Part shown: piece after piece, positions 1 to 11,340 of the stretch
How positions within the stretch are numbered: the stretch's first letter is position 1
Layout of the letters: every line of letters starts with the position of its first letter
NCBI GenBank assembly: GCA_029204225.1
Contig: MU831555.1
Location: 1-64,000, forward strand
Direction: 5' to 3'
Length of the DNA stretch: 64,000 nucleotides
DNA from: Diphasiastrum complanatum
Lineage: Eukaryota; Streptophyta; Lycopodiopsida; Lycopodiales; Lycopodiaceae
Made by a program: the position numbers and the translations under genes
The notes under the pieces: generated by a model
The model's database searches: none
Told to the model about the DNA's origin: nothing
Seen by the model: the letters and a program-made list of their open reading frames with translations, nothing else

Positions 1-855
1 ACTATAACTCGGATATCTTGACAAGAATCAAAGATATTTCTCATGATTCGTAATATGTCAAGAACAAGTAGCTATAATTTCGGGTATCTTGACAAGATGT
101 CGAGGATGTAGTCACTCGCACTAATATATCTGCATCAGCATATAACTCAGATATTCCTTACAGGTGTGGAGGGTGTTGGAGAAGCTCTTGATAATAAAAA
201 TAAAAGACGTCAATTCTGGAAATCAGCATTCAAAACAAAGCGTACATCGAAATTGTCAATTTTCGCAAGTGCAAATGTATCCAAAAGACATAATTCAGAT
301 TTTTGAGAATTCGATTTCGATGAACATGATTACACAGGCAACATATTATATGATGCTAATATGACAAAGATCCTGCAAGATCAGGATGGTCACAAGCAGA
401 TGAACTTTTGGAAGATCTACAAAGAGAGCCTCAAGTAGATTCAACATCCTTTGGAACTACTCAGAGTCTCAAAGAAAACGTGTGCTTGTTTATGCTGCAC
501 CAAAAAAGACATAATATGTTTTATCGTCAGAAAATATAAGGGAAACATTGATGCAACCATGTTGTAGTAAGTTGTGCATTCGACAAATTACCTACAAAGA
601 ATGTGAAGACTTGCGACTAGGTGTGTGGAGAAAATGAGGAGCTGACAAACATAATCAATTATTGCAGATGTTCAAATGCATCAACGAATATCAATTCTAT
701 TATGGAGAAGATTATCGACGAGTTCGAGAAATTGGGTCAAAAGCAGCAGATGCAGTTGGAAAAGATGCAGTCTCAACTTGATAAAAAGATCAAAGCCTTG
801 AAAGATTTCCATGGTAGAGCGACAAAGAACCTGAGAAGTTTGCAAAGACTTTTCC
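1..855. other. No recognised gene; possible degraded gag upstream region
   Basis: No frame here gives a recognisable protein. Short frames at 621-896 contain a Gln/Lys/Met-rich helical stretch that could be the central part of a retrotransposon gag, since zinc-knuckle-like motifs follow directly at 866 and beyond. The first 160 bases hold a loosely repeated phrase, 'gatatcttgacaag' and variants, at about 12 and 76. Confidence 0.3.
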
Positions 856-859
856 TAGC

Positions 860-1548
860 CGCTGGTGTTCAATTTGTGCAGGCAATCACACTATGAATGA
901 ATGTACAACGTTGAAACAACGAATGATGAATACTATTTGTCATTTGTGCAATTCTACGGGCCATGAAACAACCTTTTGCTTGTTTAATTCTCGAATTATC
1001 CAACAAAGGTATGCTAAGCTTCAGTATCGAGAACCTACTTATTCAAGGGGCCAGACGGAAAGCCTTTTAACTTTGGCCTTGGATTTTCAGAACGACTAGC
1101 TCTGCCAACTCCAATGGAACAGAGTGCTCCTCCTACTAATCTAATGGAAGCAGAACCTCATTGTGTTAATGAGCAATGGAACTATAGCCTTGATCACGAG
1201 AGTGGTCCTTTAGAGCAATATTCTGTCTATGTTGTTGCGCAACAACAAGCAGCTAGACAATGGACCAAAGCGCCACTTGGATGTTTTGCATGCGGAGAAA
1301 ACCATTGATGTTCGCAAATAACAGTGCCATCTTTTGATTTATGTTGCAGATGTGGTTGAGGCAATGCATGCTTTTCCAAACTCCCACGCATTATGGCCAA
1401 CCCTTTCGAAGAATGTCCACGTTGCTTGAATGTGCCGGTGTTTTCCATGAAACTTGTACACAATGGAACAACGTGCCTCAGCAATTACTTGCCAAAACAT
1501 TTCATGGGAGATTTCCAATAGATTCTGATATGCTTTTATGCATATAGC
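860..1548 (+). pseudogene. Gag zinc-knuckle fragment of an LTR retrotransposon
   Basis: This is a nucleic-acid-binding gag C-terminus, broken by stops. A knuckle-like CSICAGNHTMNEC (Cx2Cx3Hx4C) lies at 866, and a canonical Cx2Cx4Hx4C knuckle, CHLCNSTGHETTFC, lies at 938 in the same frame. A third start, CFACGENH, occurs near 1281 just before a TGA, and further Cys pairs (CCRCG, CPRC) follow to about 1500. Knuckles of this type bind the element RNA in gag. The fragment ends where a minus-strand gag begins at about 1550, so the two coding pieces meet tail to tail. It lacks a usable long frame and is a relic. The exact family is not clear. Confidence 0.45.
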
Positions 1549-1549
1549 T

Positions 1550-2127
1550 TTACCATCCAACGTAGGTTTGATACACAATTTGGGTTCCTCCAAAATATCA
1601 AACATTGCATCTGACTTTTCTCGTCTATGAAAAGATGTCATCGTGGTTTGCCCTGCTGTATAAGACAACATTCCAACATTTGATTCATCGTTAGAATCTT
1701 CATCCTCCTCATGAATTGCATCAGCCATAGCGCTTTGTATTGTAGCATATTTAGTATGGCGTTTCAGCTCGCGTCTAATAATATAATCTCTTACTTCCTC
1801 TCTTTTTCCCATTTTAATTTTACTTAGGAGGAAGAGATCTTCCATAAATTTTTTGGGCTTAAATCTCGTAATGAGAGCGGCTTTAACCACTTCCCAATCT
1901 TGTCGTTCTACTTCATCTTGGTTATAAAACCAATCTTGAGCAGCTCCAACCATAGGGAATAGCTGAAGTTTATCTTGTGGAAAAACTTTTCCATAAACCC
2001 TACACGATTCAGAAAAGATCTGGAGAAATCTGATGGGATCAAATAACCCATTGTATTTTAGTATATCTAGACAAGGAGACCTTCTAACAATAATTGGTGG
2101 TGGGTTCAATGGTCCTTGTTTAGCCAT
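1550..2127 (-). pseudogene. Ty3/gypsy gag fragment (Retrotrans_gag type)
   Basis: This minus-strand frame starts at an ATG at 2127 (MAKQGPLNPPP). It contains the usual gag capsid pattern: a YNG-FDP-FLQIFSE opening, then LQLFPMVGAAQDWFYN, then a DWEVVKAALITRFKP stretch. That matches the family layout of gag domains that assemble the retrotransposon particle. An acidic segment, HEEDEDSNDES, follows. The open frame runs on to 1339, but residues beyond about 190 are antisense to the plus-strand knuckle fragment and are probably not gag. The 5' side continues into a leader, a primer site at 3711-3730 and an LTR at 3734-4591, all on the same strand. No protease or RT follows, so the element is truncated or rearranged here. 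Confidence 0.7.
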
Positions 2128-3710
2128 AATTCCAAATTAAGTCAATCAGACAATGAGATTGGATCTAGAATTTTCAACAAAAATCCTATCTCAGTTCAGA
2201 TCAGATCAGATCTGTAAAATTTGTATTACTTGAAAATAATCAGATTTCTAATTTTTAGGAAATAGATCTTGATCAAGTGATCGACACTAAAAATGAATAT
2301 TTTTTCAAAATTTCCATCAAAATATATCAGAATGGATCAAAAATTTGACAGTGGCTAGATCTGGTAAATCAAAACCTAAGAATAGTATTGGCGAAGGTTT
2401 CCTAGCAAAGCCAGACTCGACGAAGGTTCTTCACTTCTATTTTTGGTAAAAGATCGCTGATTTGGCTATTTCTTGACAAATATGGCTTCGTCGACTTTAT
2501 AGTGAATAAATCTGACACAAATAAATGTGTGGTAGAACTGGCGAAGGTTCTTCTTGACAAAAAATAGGGTTTTTGCCGCTTGTTCAGAGTAAAAGTGGAC
2601 TTTTTGGAAGATCCTGATGGATCTAATCTTTGCCAAACTCACAAATGATAAACTACTATATTTAGAATCCTTAGAAAACACAACAAAAGCTATGGCGTAG
2701 AATCAAGATTACTACTGGTATTTTTGCAAAAAAAAGGTTTTTTTGACAAAAATATGACAATATGACAACTGATCTTTCGGGAAACCTTCGCCCAACTTAC
2801 TGATTATCAAAAATAGTAAGTGGGACTGACATAGACTCTGGCGAAAGTTTAGGCAAATATTTTTTTTAGAGAACTGATATTTTTGCAGAAAGTTATAAAT
2901 TTTCACAAAAGGTACTAGATGAACAATCACTTTGGCCTTCTATTTTAAGTATTATTCTTTGCCGACTTGGCAGTAGATAAATTTGAATCACCCCTATGAA
3001 CAGTGAATTGATCAAAGGTTCTTTTTCTATATTTTTAGGGTTTTTTGGTGTTTTTTGATGATTTTTCTGATGTTTTTGCAAATCTGTTGGGAATTAATCT
3101 TCGCCCTTTAATCTGAAGGATCTGTGAGTGTAACTCAAGCTTCATGCAACTCGGCGAAGGTTTCTTGTAAGAGGATAAAAAGTTATCAGATCTGATGACG
3201 ATTTTGCCTCCTTTTTGTTCAAATCTAGCAGAATAACTCACTTTTCTTTTTTCTTTGGCTTTGCTCTAAAGTGCTAGCCTTCATCGTGACCCCTTCACCT
3301 CCAGAGGAGTAATATCCATGGAGTTGATTGGCCTTTGTACAAATGGATGAAAGATAATTTTGTGTATGTGACTCTTGGGCATCGACGGAGTGAGTATGCA
3401 TGTCGTAACATTTGATATGAACTATGCATGATGAAGCTGGTGGTCTAAGGCTTTGTGGGTCGACTCCATAATTAATAAATTATTTTTTCTGATTTGTCAA
3501 ATCCAAATGGATCTGAAGAATTGTGATCTGAATAACTATCCATGTTCAACAATCAAATTTGATTTCAAACAAGAATATCCACTCAAATCAAGCAAAATCA
3601 CCCTCAATCTAATCCTAATGTGCAATTTTAATCCTAATCATGCCAAAACAAGATGCCTAATGCAAGCTAATCATTTACCAAAAATGCTGCAATCTAAAAA
3701 ATTGGTGTAG
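2128..3710 (-). other. Non-coding gypsy leader with repeated GCGAAGGTT motif
   Basis: This stretch lies between the minus-strand gag start and the primer site, so it is the 5' leader of that element. It has no coding frame. The phrase GCGAAGGTT or its reverse complement recurs near 2391, 2418, 2541, 2787, 2840, 3103 and 3153. T-rich and A-rich runs separate the motif copies. The same phrase recurs in two other places in the window, at 14.4-15.1 kb and 17.79-18.0 kb. Confidence 0.5.
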
Positions 3711-3730
3711 CTTCCCGAGAACAGCGCCAA
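3711..3730 (-). promoter_or_regulatory. Primer binding site, tRNA-Asp type (degenerate)
   Basis: Read on the minus strand this is TGGCGCTGTTCTCGGGAA. Plant Tat/Athila-type gypsy elements start minus-strand DNA synthesis at a tRNA-Asp site that begins TGGCGCC. The copy here keeps the TGGCGC start and most of the rest. It sits 3 bases inside the proposed LTR end, which is the expected place. Confidence 0.55.
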
Positions 3731-3733
3731 AAT

Positions 3734-4591
3734 TGTAATGGGTTTGATTTCCTAGCCTATTTTCAACCCAAGATCCAAGCACTCAAGCATCAAGAAGATG
3801 AAATTAGTTGTCATGCGTAGGTTCGTTCCCATGAGAGCAATAACATATCTCAAAATTCAACATGTATGGAAGATCCACATCTAACTCTAACATCCATTAA
3901 CCCTAAGCATTAACACTACAACATTAACTGCACGATCTATTAACCCTACGATCCACAATGAGATAGATACTTGCTTCTCTCTCTCTCTTTCTCTCTCACA
4001 AAAAACATAAGAACATACAATCCCAATAACATTCAGATCCAACAATTAGCAAATACAACAAAAGCATGAGAGATGGAGGGAAAAGGATAGAGAGCAAGGA
4101 CATTCACAAATCCATTCCATAAGAGAGCCAATCTGCTTATATTGAAATGAAGATTTGAACATGAGGAACAACTTGAGTTTGCCCCTATTTATAGTAGAGA
4201 GGAGGGCCTTGGCCTCAAAATCCATTTGGCCCATTTCTACCTCCCTAACTATTCAAACTTAAAAAAGAGTGGATAATTGGAAGGAACCAATTTGAAATTG
4301 AATTTGAACCAATTTTGGTGGGAACCCCTATTTTATTCACTAACTTGACATTTAGGCCCTGCGACATTAAAAGTCCCGCAACCTAAAGTCCTTTCATTGA
4401 CTTTCTAATTATCAAATAACTATGTGATCATTGGGTTGGACTTACACACACAAGGTGCCAAATTCCTCTCACTTATTAACTAGGGTTATGATTGCCTTGG
4501 GATCTGCAAACCCTCCAACATTTACTTCATTTCTTGGAGGGAGCCAATCCAACCCTGGAAGATGTAGCCGAAATTGACCCCATCATTTACA
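3734..4591 (-). repeat. 5' LTR of the minus-strand gypsy element
   Basis: On the plus strand the segment opens TGTAATGGG and closes CATCATTTACA. These are inverted ends of the TG...CA type, and they abut the primer site. A CT-rich run lies at about 3975-3997. The partner LTR is not in the window, so the boundaries rest only on the inverted ends and on the primer site. There is no host gene inside; a short minus frame at 4046-4234 has no visible similarity to anything. Confidence 0.5.
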
Positions 4592-5277
4592 CATGGGAGT
4601 TGCAGACCAAAAGGACAGAGATGTGCAAGAATGCATTGTGACAACCACACACCTCACTATTATGCATCATACTAGACACGACATTTTTTAGCATTCACTG
4701 CAAGACTCGTTTCATGCAGATATTTCCATGCACCTTGCATTGAGTTTGAGCTACATGGGCATAACCTAAGCTCTAGTAATATTATGATTGATTTAAATTT
4801 GCTAAGCTAATTATAAAATTAGATCCACATTAAACTATAGTATAATAAATTGATAAAATAAGTTAAAATGATCAGAACGGGTGAAGTGGAATTTGGAAAG
4901 CAGCCACACGAATTACTATGATCAACAATCAAACCTGAAGTACACCAAGAGCTAATCCAATCGACACAAATAAAGGTTTTAAATTTTTACCATCACGGAT
5001 CACTCTAGAGTCTAATCAATATAGAATCAAAGTTATTGCAAGGTATGAGAGAAAATGGCACAACATTGCTTTTCTTACAAATTCATGTCTTACAAGATAC
5101 CTATTTAATTTCTACTCAATCTTACTCAATATTAAGTTTTGCAATTCATGCATTTTCAAATCAAGACTATCTCTGATTATAAAAGGCCTTTGTGATATTT
5201 ATGAATCACAACTTTTTCGTTCAATTATTTCACAGAGACATCAATGCAGAAAAGTGGGCAACGACCACTTATAGAGA
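4592..5277. other. Intergenic; 3' flank of the UGT gene
   Basis: No gene is seen. The part from about 5040 to 5277 is the downstream flank of the minus-strand UGT. It is clearly related to 16640-16860, which flanks the UGT pseudogene: shared phrases include a 'ggcctttgtg' block and 'cacagagacatcaat' just before the stop codon. The duplication therefore included 3' non-coding DNA. Confidence 0.55.
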
Positions 5278-6726
5278 TCACGTGTGTGTATGCGTAGTTC
5301 TTGCTACTTGAATAAAAGCATGTAATGCGTTGTAAGAAGATCCACCTTCTGCTACAGACCTTGCTGCCTCCTCCTTCAGTGCTCTAGCTCTCCTCCTGAC
5401 AGCTCGTCCTTGCTCCCCGTGCATCAGCTCCCTCACTGCTATTTCTATAGCCCCAATATCTGCGAAATCATCTGCTCCTTTCTGCAGCTTCACTCCCACC
5501 TTGAAATGCTCTGTCACTATCCTGCTGTTCAGGTATTGATCAGCGAATTGAGGCAGTGGCAGCATGGGCACCCCGCTGCAGATGCTCTCTAGGATGGAGT
5601 TCCAACCGCAGTGGGTCATGAAGCCACCTGTGGAGGGGTGAGAGAGGATGAGCAACTGTGGAGCCCAGGTGGAGATGATCAGGCCACGGCTATGGGTTTG
5701 AGAAAGGAAACCTTCTGGAAGTTCAATGGGTTCTGTAGCAGCTGGTAGTCTTAAATTCCAAAGAAATGCTTGTTGGCAGGCATCTAAAGCTTTGGCTAAC
5801 TCTTGGATCTGACGAATGCTCAGAATAGCTATGCTACCGAATGAGATGTATAAGACTGAAGAGGGTGCTTGCGCATCCAACCACTGCAGGCATTTAATAT
5901 CTGTCTCTGAAAATGCTTTTTGATCAGTGGGTACGACCCTGAAGAACTTGGAAGGAAGTATCGGGCCTAGTGGGTAGATGGGCACCTTATTTGGGTTGAT
6001 GGCTGCAGTTCTTGCTGCATCTATGACTTCTCCTTCGATTTCATAAAAAGAATTGACAATTATTCCGGGTGATTCGTGAAGCCTAAATATGTTGCGGAAT
6101 GTATACTCCCTCCACTCCTTCGGGGCGCTCTGCCGCCAGTCCCCTGGCAAATCAGAGCTATCCAACGGCGGTAGTCCAGGAATGACGATATCCCTAGTTT
6201 CGGGAGCCACGGGAGCTATGCCTTGTTCAATGAAACGAGGTAGATACAACATAACAGCAAGACATGTAGATCCGCAAGTGTAGAACGCATATCGTGGGAT
6301 CTTAAGCTTCTTGGCTATATCTAGTGACCATCCAGCAAAAAAATCTCCTATTATACACAGTGGAGGAGGAACAGAAGTCTCCTTCTTTGAACCTTCGATG
6401 AGCCCATTCACCACTTGCTCAAAGGCTGGAGCCATATTCTCTGACATTCTAATAGTCGCCTGAAGGCTATCGGTCCCTTGATCTATGTCGTGCTCTTCAA
6501 CTGGCACATCGTCTGGAAGTCCTATCAGTCGAATACCAGGACTGAATCCCGAACCATGGCTCTTTCTAATCCTTGCAATTCTGTGCTCTGCACATACGAA
6601 GGTGATGATGAAGCCTTGAGAGACCAGCGTCTGTGCAAACTCTAGTGCTGGGATGATGTGTCCTTGAGCAGGAAAAGGGACAAGTACAGCATGAGGAGCT
6701 TGAGCTTGAACCTGCTCACAAGCCAT
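5278..6726 (-). CDS. UDP-glycosyltransferase (GT1 family), intact and intronless
   Basis: This enzyme moves a sugar from a UDP-sugar to a small acceptor such as a phenolic, terpenoid or hormone, normally in the cytosol. The product is 482 aa, usual for plant UGTs. I chose the ATG at 6726 (MACEQVQ); the frame is open 8 codons further but only from a TTG. The N-terminal half carries PFPAQGHIIPAL with the catalytic His at about residue 23. The C-terminal half carries the complete 44-residue PSPG box at about 354-397, from WAPQ to DQ, with HCGWNS inside. The final Gln of the box usually goes with UDP-glucose use. The tail ends in a short Thr-His repeat encoded by an ACAC run next to the TGA. The acceptor cannot be read from sequence. 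A truncated duplicate lies about 11.5 kb away on the same strand. Confidence 0.93.
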   Translation of the reverse strand: MACEQVQAQAPHAVLVPFPAQGHIIPALEFAQTLVSQGFIITFVCAEHRIARIRKSHGSGFSPGIRLIGLPDDVPVEEHDIDQGTDSLQATIRMSENMAPAFEQVVNGLIEGSKKETSVPPPLCIIGDFFAGWSLDIAKKLKIPRYAFYTCGSTCLAVMLYLPRFIEQGIAPVAPETRDIVIPGLPPLDSSDLPGDWRQSAPKEWREYTFRNIFRLHESPGIIVNSFYEIEGEVIDAARTAAINPNKVPIYPLGPILPSKFFRVVPTDQKAFSETDIKCLQWLDAQAPSSVLYISFGSIAILSIRQIQELAKALDACQQAFLWNLRLPAATEPIELPEGFLSQTHSRGLIISTWAPQLLILSHPSTGGFMTHCGWNSILESICSGVPMLPLPQFADQYLNSRIVTEHFKVGVKLQKGADDFADIGAIEIAVRELMHGEQGRAVRRRARALKEEAARSVAEGGSSYNALHAFIQVARTTHTHT

Positions 6727-6779
6727 GGCCACCTCAAATACTGAGAGCAAAGCAACCTATGGAAACAGCACACTCCCAA

Positions 6780-6793
6780 TATATTTTATATAT
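6780..6793 (-). promoter_or_regulatory. Possible TATA box of the UGT gene
   Basis: Read on the minus strand, the sequence is a TATATAAAATAT-like run. It lies about 55-65 bases upstream of the chosen ATG, a plausible place for a TATA box with a short leader. The local DNA is AT-rich, so chance is possible. Confidence 0.4.
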
Positions 6794-7144
6794 CATAGGA
6801 TGCAACATACAGGAAGAGTGCAGTTCGTATTGAAGACAAGGAGGATAAGTGCAGTGTTTTAATTTGAGTGGCACATAGGTGCTCCTCAAAAGAATAGAAT
6901 GAGATGATTCTCAGAATTGTTGTGAAGTCTGAATTACATGGCATTTTCAATACCTGGGAATACGTGCTTGGTAGAAAAGAAATTAGTTCATTTCATATGG
7001 CTTGTACAATTGAGATATTTCTTGCACGTGGCTTAGGAATGTTTGTTTGGTCTTAAAGTACTTTATCTACTTTTGCAAGGACGAAAGAAATTGAACAAGA
7101 ACATTGTGTTATACCATAAATGCCTTGCCATAATGATGTTAATC

Positions 7145-7750
7145 TTATCTAAAATGGTCTAGGGATACATTGCGCACAAGCACAAAGTGCGCACATGGAT
7201 GTACCCCCGCTCTCGCCACGTACCACCTGGATGCCGGAGAGCCAATAACTTGTGTCCGCTGGGGTCCTACCCACAAGTGCCCAAGAACTTTTTTTCCCGA
7301 GCAGCAAAGTCCAAGGCACCCGTGTGCCAGCCATGCCATGTGTCCCGTGTGCAAGTGCCCACCTGTCTCGAGTGCCAATGCCCACCCTTTCTTGGGCACC
7401 ACCCGCATGTCGTTGGCTACACCTATCCCGGGAGACCACTCATCCCGGGCACCAGCACCCACTGGTCCCAAGCACCAACACATGCGCTATCTCTCGTGGG
7501 CACCCACACACATGCAAGTTAATGGGGGAGGTTCCACTTGTATGGCTCACGTGACAACCCCTTTGCGGATGGGATATACTCGAGGTTGCCATGTGGCACT
7601 CCAACAGTCAGCAGACGCAGGGAGTCGAGAGCAATGCCCGGGGGCCAGGAGCCGGTTCCCGAACATCAAGACTCGGGAATCGGTGGCTGGGGCAGCCGGA
7701 ATGGGGGGGGTGTACAGCCCAAACTTACCCCCTATGCTTGATTTAGCCTA
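7145..7750. other. GC-rich island with no credible gene
   Basis: The base composition rises sharply against the AT-rich surroundings. Long overlapping frames exist on both strands, as expected when stop codons are rare. Their translations are rich in Cys, His, Pro and Trp with no domain pattern. Phrases built on 'gtgccc', 'gtgggcacc' and 'cccgggcacc' recur. It is probably a repeat fragment. Confidence 0.4.
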
Positions 7751-10700
7751 AGGCTCTAAAATGTATGTAAGTACAACTTATCTAGCAAAAACATGATTAA
7801 ATTTAGATGCAAGGTAGCTAGTTATTTTAACAAGTGATGAAATAAGTTTGAGAGTCTGCACATTAGGCAATTTTAGTGTCATTGTGTGTGCAATGGAGAT
7901 ATTGCATGAGTATTTGACCATATTTGGTTTATTTGATTTCCGTAAATTAGTAGTTGATTTATGGCATGTTATTTTGAAGCTATAAGAAGTAGAAGAAGCT
8001 TTAGTCTTCAAGGATGAGTTGTCTTGCAATACAGTAATGGCATATTGTAAGATAGCAATATTTTTTTCAAGTTTGCACTATCATATAACATTTCATAAGG
8101 TAGTAATTAGTCTCATTGTACAAGATGTAAATATGCCTAGCTCTTTGAGATATCCGTAGTCACAGAATGTTTCACCAAATTTCGAGACTAGCTCTTGGAC
8201 GGTACGAATAGCCTCATTCACTACTAGGCGACATAGAGGATCCCAAGGAGGGGGCCTGACCTTGCTTTGTCTAAAGGAGGAAATAACATCCGGGTGAGGG
8301 AATCACAGAAAACGGACATGATTTCACAAACACCAGATTAGGACCAATCGTACATGGCAATAGGAAACAAAGTACCTATAATATATTCGTACAAATTTCT
8401 TTGCCAAACAAACTCGGGACTATGATAGCAATGTCACCCGGTCCCTCATCGAGTAAGCTCTCAAACATGGAGCACTAGCTAGGATCAACAGTAGCAGGGC
8501 CATCCTGGTGCAAGGGAGAAGTGGCATGTTGCTCAAACACTGGTGGCAAGCTAGTCAACTGGGATGGAAAACCAGTGTCGACGAGTGCACGTGTGCCCGT
8601 TCTATTAGTGTCAGCTACTCTTTTCTCAATAGACTGGTCACTACATGATGGGTTGGGCGGAGAGCTACGACAAGATGATCAGAGCCGATATTGGGATTCT
8701 GTCATTGCAATAGCATCTGCACCCAAAAAAATAGTCAGAAAGACATTTGCTATGATCTTTATTATTTAAACCGTAATAAAAAATTGAACATCTTTTAAAA
8801 AAATCATGTTGCAATTCACATGCAAAAAAACAAAGTTTTCAATTCATATGCAAAAAAACAGACTTTGCTAGATAAAAATTCCAACTAAGAAAGATCACTA
8901 GCTCGGAGCAGCTACTAGTCAAATCTTTGCTTAACACAATTCTATAAACATAAACATTTTCAATCAACGTTCTGAGATGGAGTATATTGTAGAAGGATTC
9001 ATGAAAGTTTGTAGCAATCACATTTCAAAAGTGTGATTATTGACCCATTCTTCATCTCTTGTGTATCCCACACAGTTCGTTCAATGCAAGTTCGCTATCT
9101 TGCCCAATGGCTTCCAACTGGCACCACCTTGCACTTCCATCACCTGTAATATGTGTGTACCTCCAAGCTAGCCCATATTTCCTTCCGAACGAGAAATTTC
9201 CAAGCTACAGATGTGTGTGTCAATGCAACTATCACCTGATTCGACATTGTCACTGCCGATCATATCTGTGAGAGCGTTCCTCCAAAATGCCACCTGACGT
9301 TGGTTGGTTCATACCCCAAGAGTTGAAACTGATCACAAGAATTTTACACCTGTGACCGGCATACCATGCCTATCTCTCACCTGTGATTGCTTGCCCTCTC
9401 AAAATTGTCGCCAATGATGAGTAGTCATGTCACCAAACTACACTTCCGTCGCCAAAATTAGCTTTCTCCACACAATTCTGCTATCATCCGCCCCCATACC
9501 ACATTTACCGCTTCCAAACACCCTGTTACCCTGTCAGAAGAAAGTAATAATGATTTAGAAGTGATAATGCCTTATTGTACCGCCTTGTAGTAGGTTTCAC
9601 CAACCAAAAATAACCCCAAAATGGCCCTACGGTACCCAAACGGCGAATGTAGCCCATCACTAGGTCACCCGCACTCCGCTCTATGAAATGGTGATGAAAA
9701 CTCCCCAAAACACATTTCTCCCTGCTCTGTGATCCCTCTGTCTGCTAGCTCTGAGCAGCCAGTTTCAGAAGTCATTTTGGCCCAAGGATGGCCAAAATAG
9801 GTGCCTTCTATCCAAGGATAGGCCCTTCCAAAGAATTAGCTTGCATTCTGGACTACAACTTCAAACTGAAGTTTCTTAATGAAGAACTAGTGACTTTAAA
9901 TGTCGGGTCCCTTCAATGGATTTCACATTGAAATTTTTTATGAAGTTGCCATGCATACGGCCCTTCAACTCCCTTCAAACTAATCCAATGGTTATCCTCC
10001 CATCCTGTGGTCCAACTTCCTCCCCGAAAAATGCATCTGGACCATCAAGGGTTAATCCATCCGATCCGACGAACACCATGCCATCTGCTCGTTGAGACAC
10101 TTACTTTCAGCTGCTAGGCACCTCCCAAACGCTACGCTATGGCCTAGATGAGGGTGCGCGAGGCCCTGCTCGCGGCCTTTCTCTCTCTTCTTCTGAAGGT
10201 TTCCAAGCTCCCTTGGCTATGGCAGAAGGGTTTTTCGCTTGAAGAAAAAATAGATCTATCTCACTTGTTGTCATGCGGCTGTCTATGGCCTCTGGAAACA
10301 AACTTCCTTGTCCTAGGGCGCCCCTCTACAACCACTCACAGCAAATAAAACAACTATGTTCAAAGAGAGATCCATGGTCTTACACTCAAAAACCCTATCT
10401 CATGGGAAGAAGAAGCTTTCTTGGACTATACTCAGTCTTATACTGAGATTTTTCTTATAGCCTCCTACCTGGATGTGGTCGCCCTACGTCTAGCTTAGTG
10501 AGGCAATTTACAGCATGTTAATTGGTGCGATATTGCTTTCGAACAGCCTGCTTTTCTGAGAAAACCACCAACACCCCACAAAGCCAGAAATTTTTGAAAT
10601 CTCATTGATTTCCACCCAAATTGCTCTTATAAATTGCCATGGTTCTCCATCACTGCTCTTTACATTCCCATGCAAGACCCGTTGCACAAAATGGTTGTTC

Positions 10701-11279
10701 ACACAGTAAATTATTAGGCCATCACCGATAGTTTCCCCTAAACCACCAAAACTGCAAGATTTTTCATGAATTCTCTTCCCCAAAGCTCCGATCGAAGGAA
10801 CTTTGTTGTCTCTTAGGAAGAAGTGTAATGCTAGTAAGCAAAAAGACGGAAATACAAAATACGAGTCCGCCTATGTGCGAGACAATTATGCATAGGATCT
10901 GTAGATCCACAAGTCCGCTAGTAAGCGAGACATGAATTCGTGAGAGAACTGTATTTCTCTCAAGCCAACGCACTGTGTGGATCTGCATGCAGTGCTTGAA
11001 GAATCAAAAAAATCAATAGATGATTTTTGTAGCCGTTGTGCACATATCACTCTTATCTTGTCTGATCTTGAATGAAAATTAGTCTATTGTTATTCGTGTG
11101 TCTGATTCACTTGTTCATTTAATTCCACACCTTGGTTTGAATTTTGTTGAATGTTGTGTTAATCTAAAACGTAGATCAGCAGTGTCTGTCTACATTCTCG
11201 AGGACTGCAGGAATGATACAGCTGGCAGTGATCAGCAATCATATCTGAAATCCATCCGAATTGCTGTGTTTCTCATCAG
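7751..11279. other. No recognised gene; 3' part probably LTR of copia relic 1
   Basis: Scattered short frames (8521-8769, 9059-9271, 10148-10348, 10508-10783) have no recognisable domains. The end of the stretch leads straight into a tRNA-Met primer site at 11280, so an LTR should end at about 11278 ('catca'). I could not find its 5' boundary because the element has lost its 3' LTR. Confidence 0.3.
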
Positions 11280-11290
11280 TGGTATCAGAG
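11280..11290 (+). promoter_or_regulatory. Primer binding site for initiator tRNA-Met (copia relic 1)
   Basis: The sequence TGGTATCAGAG is the standard plant copia site complementary to the 3' end of initiator tRNA-Met. Gag-like coding starts about 60 bases downstream, as expected. Confidence 0.8.
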
Positions 11291-11340
11291 TCTACCTTGT
11301 CATAATCCGACATAGCCAAAGACTATCAAATCCAAGAGGC

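Noticed and set aside
1339-1549. C-terminal 70 residues of the minus-strand gag frame
   Set aside because: They are antisense to the plus-strand Cys-rich knuckle region and carry no gag pattern.
6727-6750. Eight extra N-terminal residues on the UGT
   Set aside because: That extension starts at TTG. The ATG at 6726 gives the normal family length and lies just before the conserved first strand.
7145-7554. Overlapping frames of 96-112 aa on both strands in the GC-rich island
   Set aside because: They result from a lack of stop codons in GC-rich DNA. No domain, no codon signal and mutual overlap.
10148-10348. 66-aa ORF with a signal-peptide-like N-terminus
   Set aside because: It lies in probable LTR DNA, has no relatives I recognise, and chance is sufficient.
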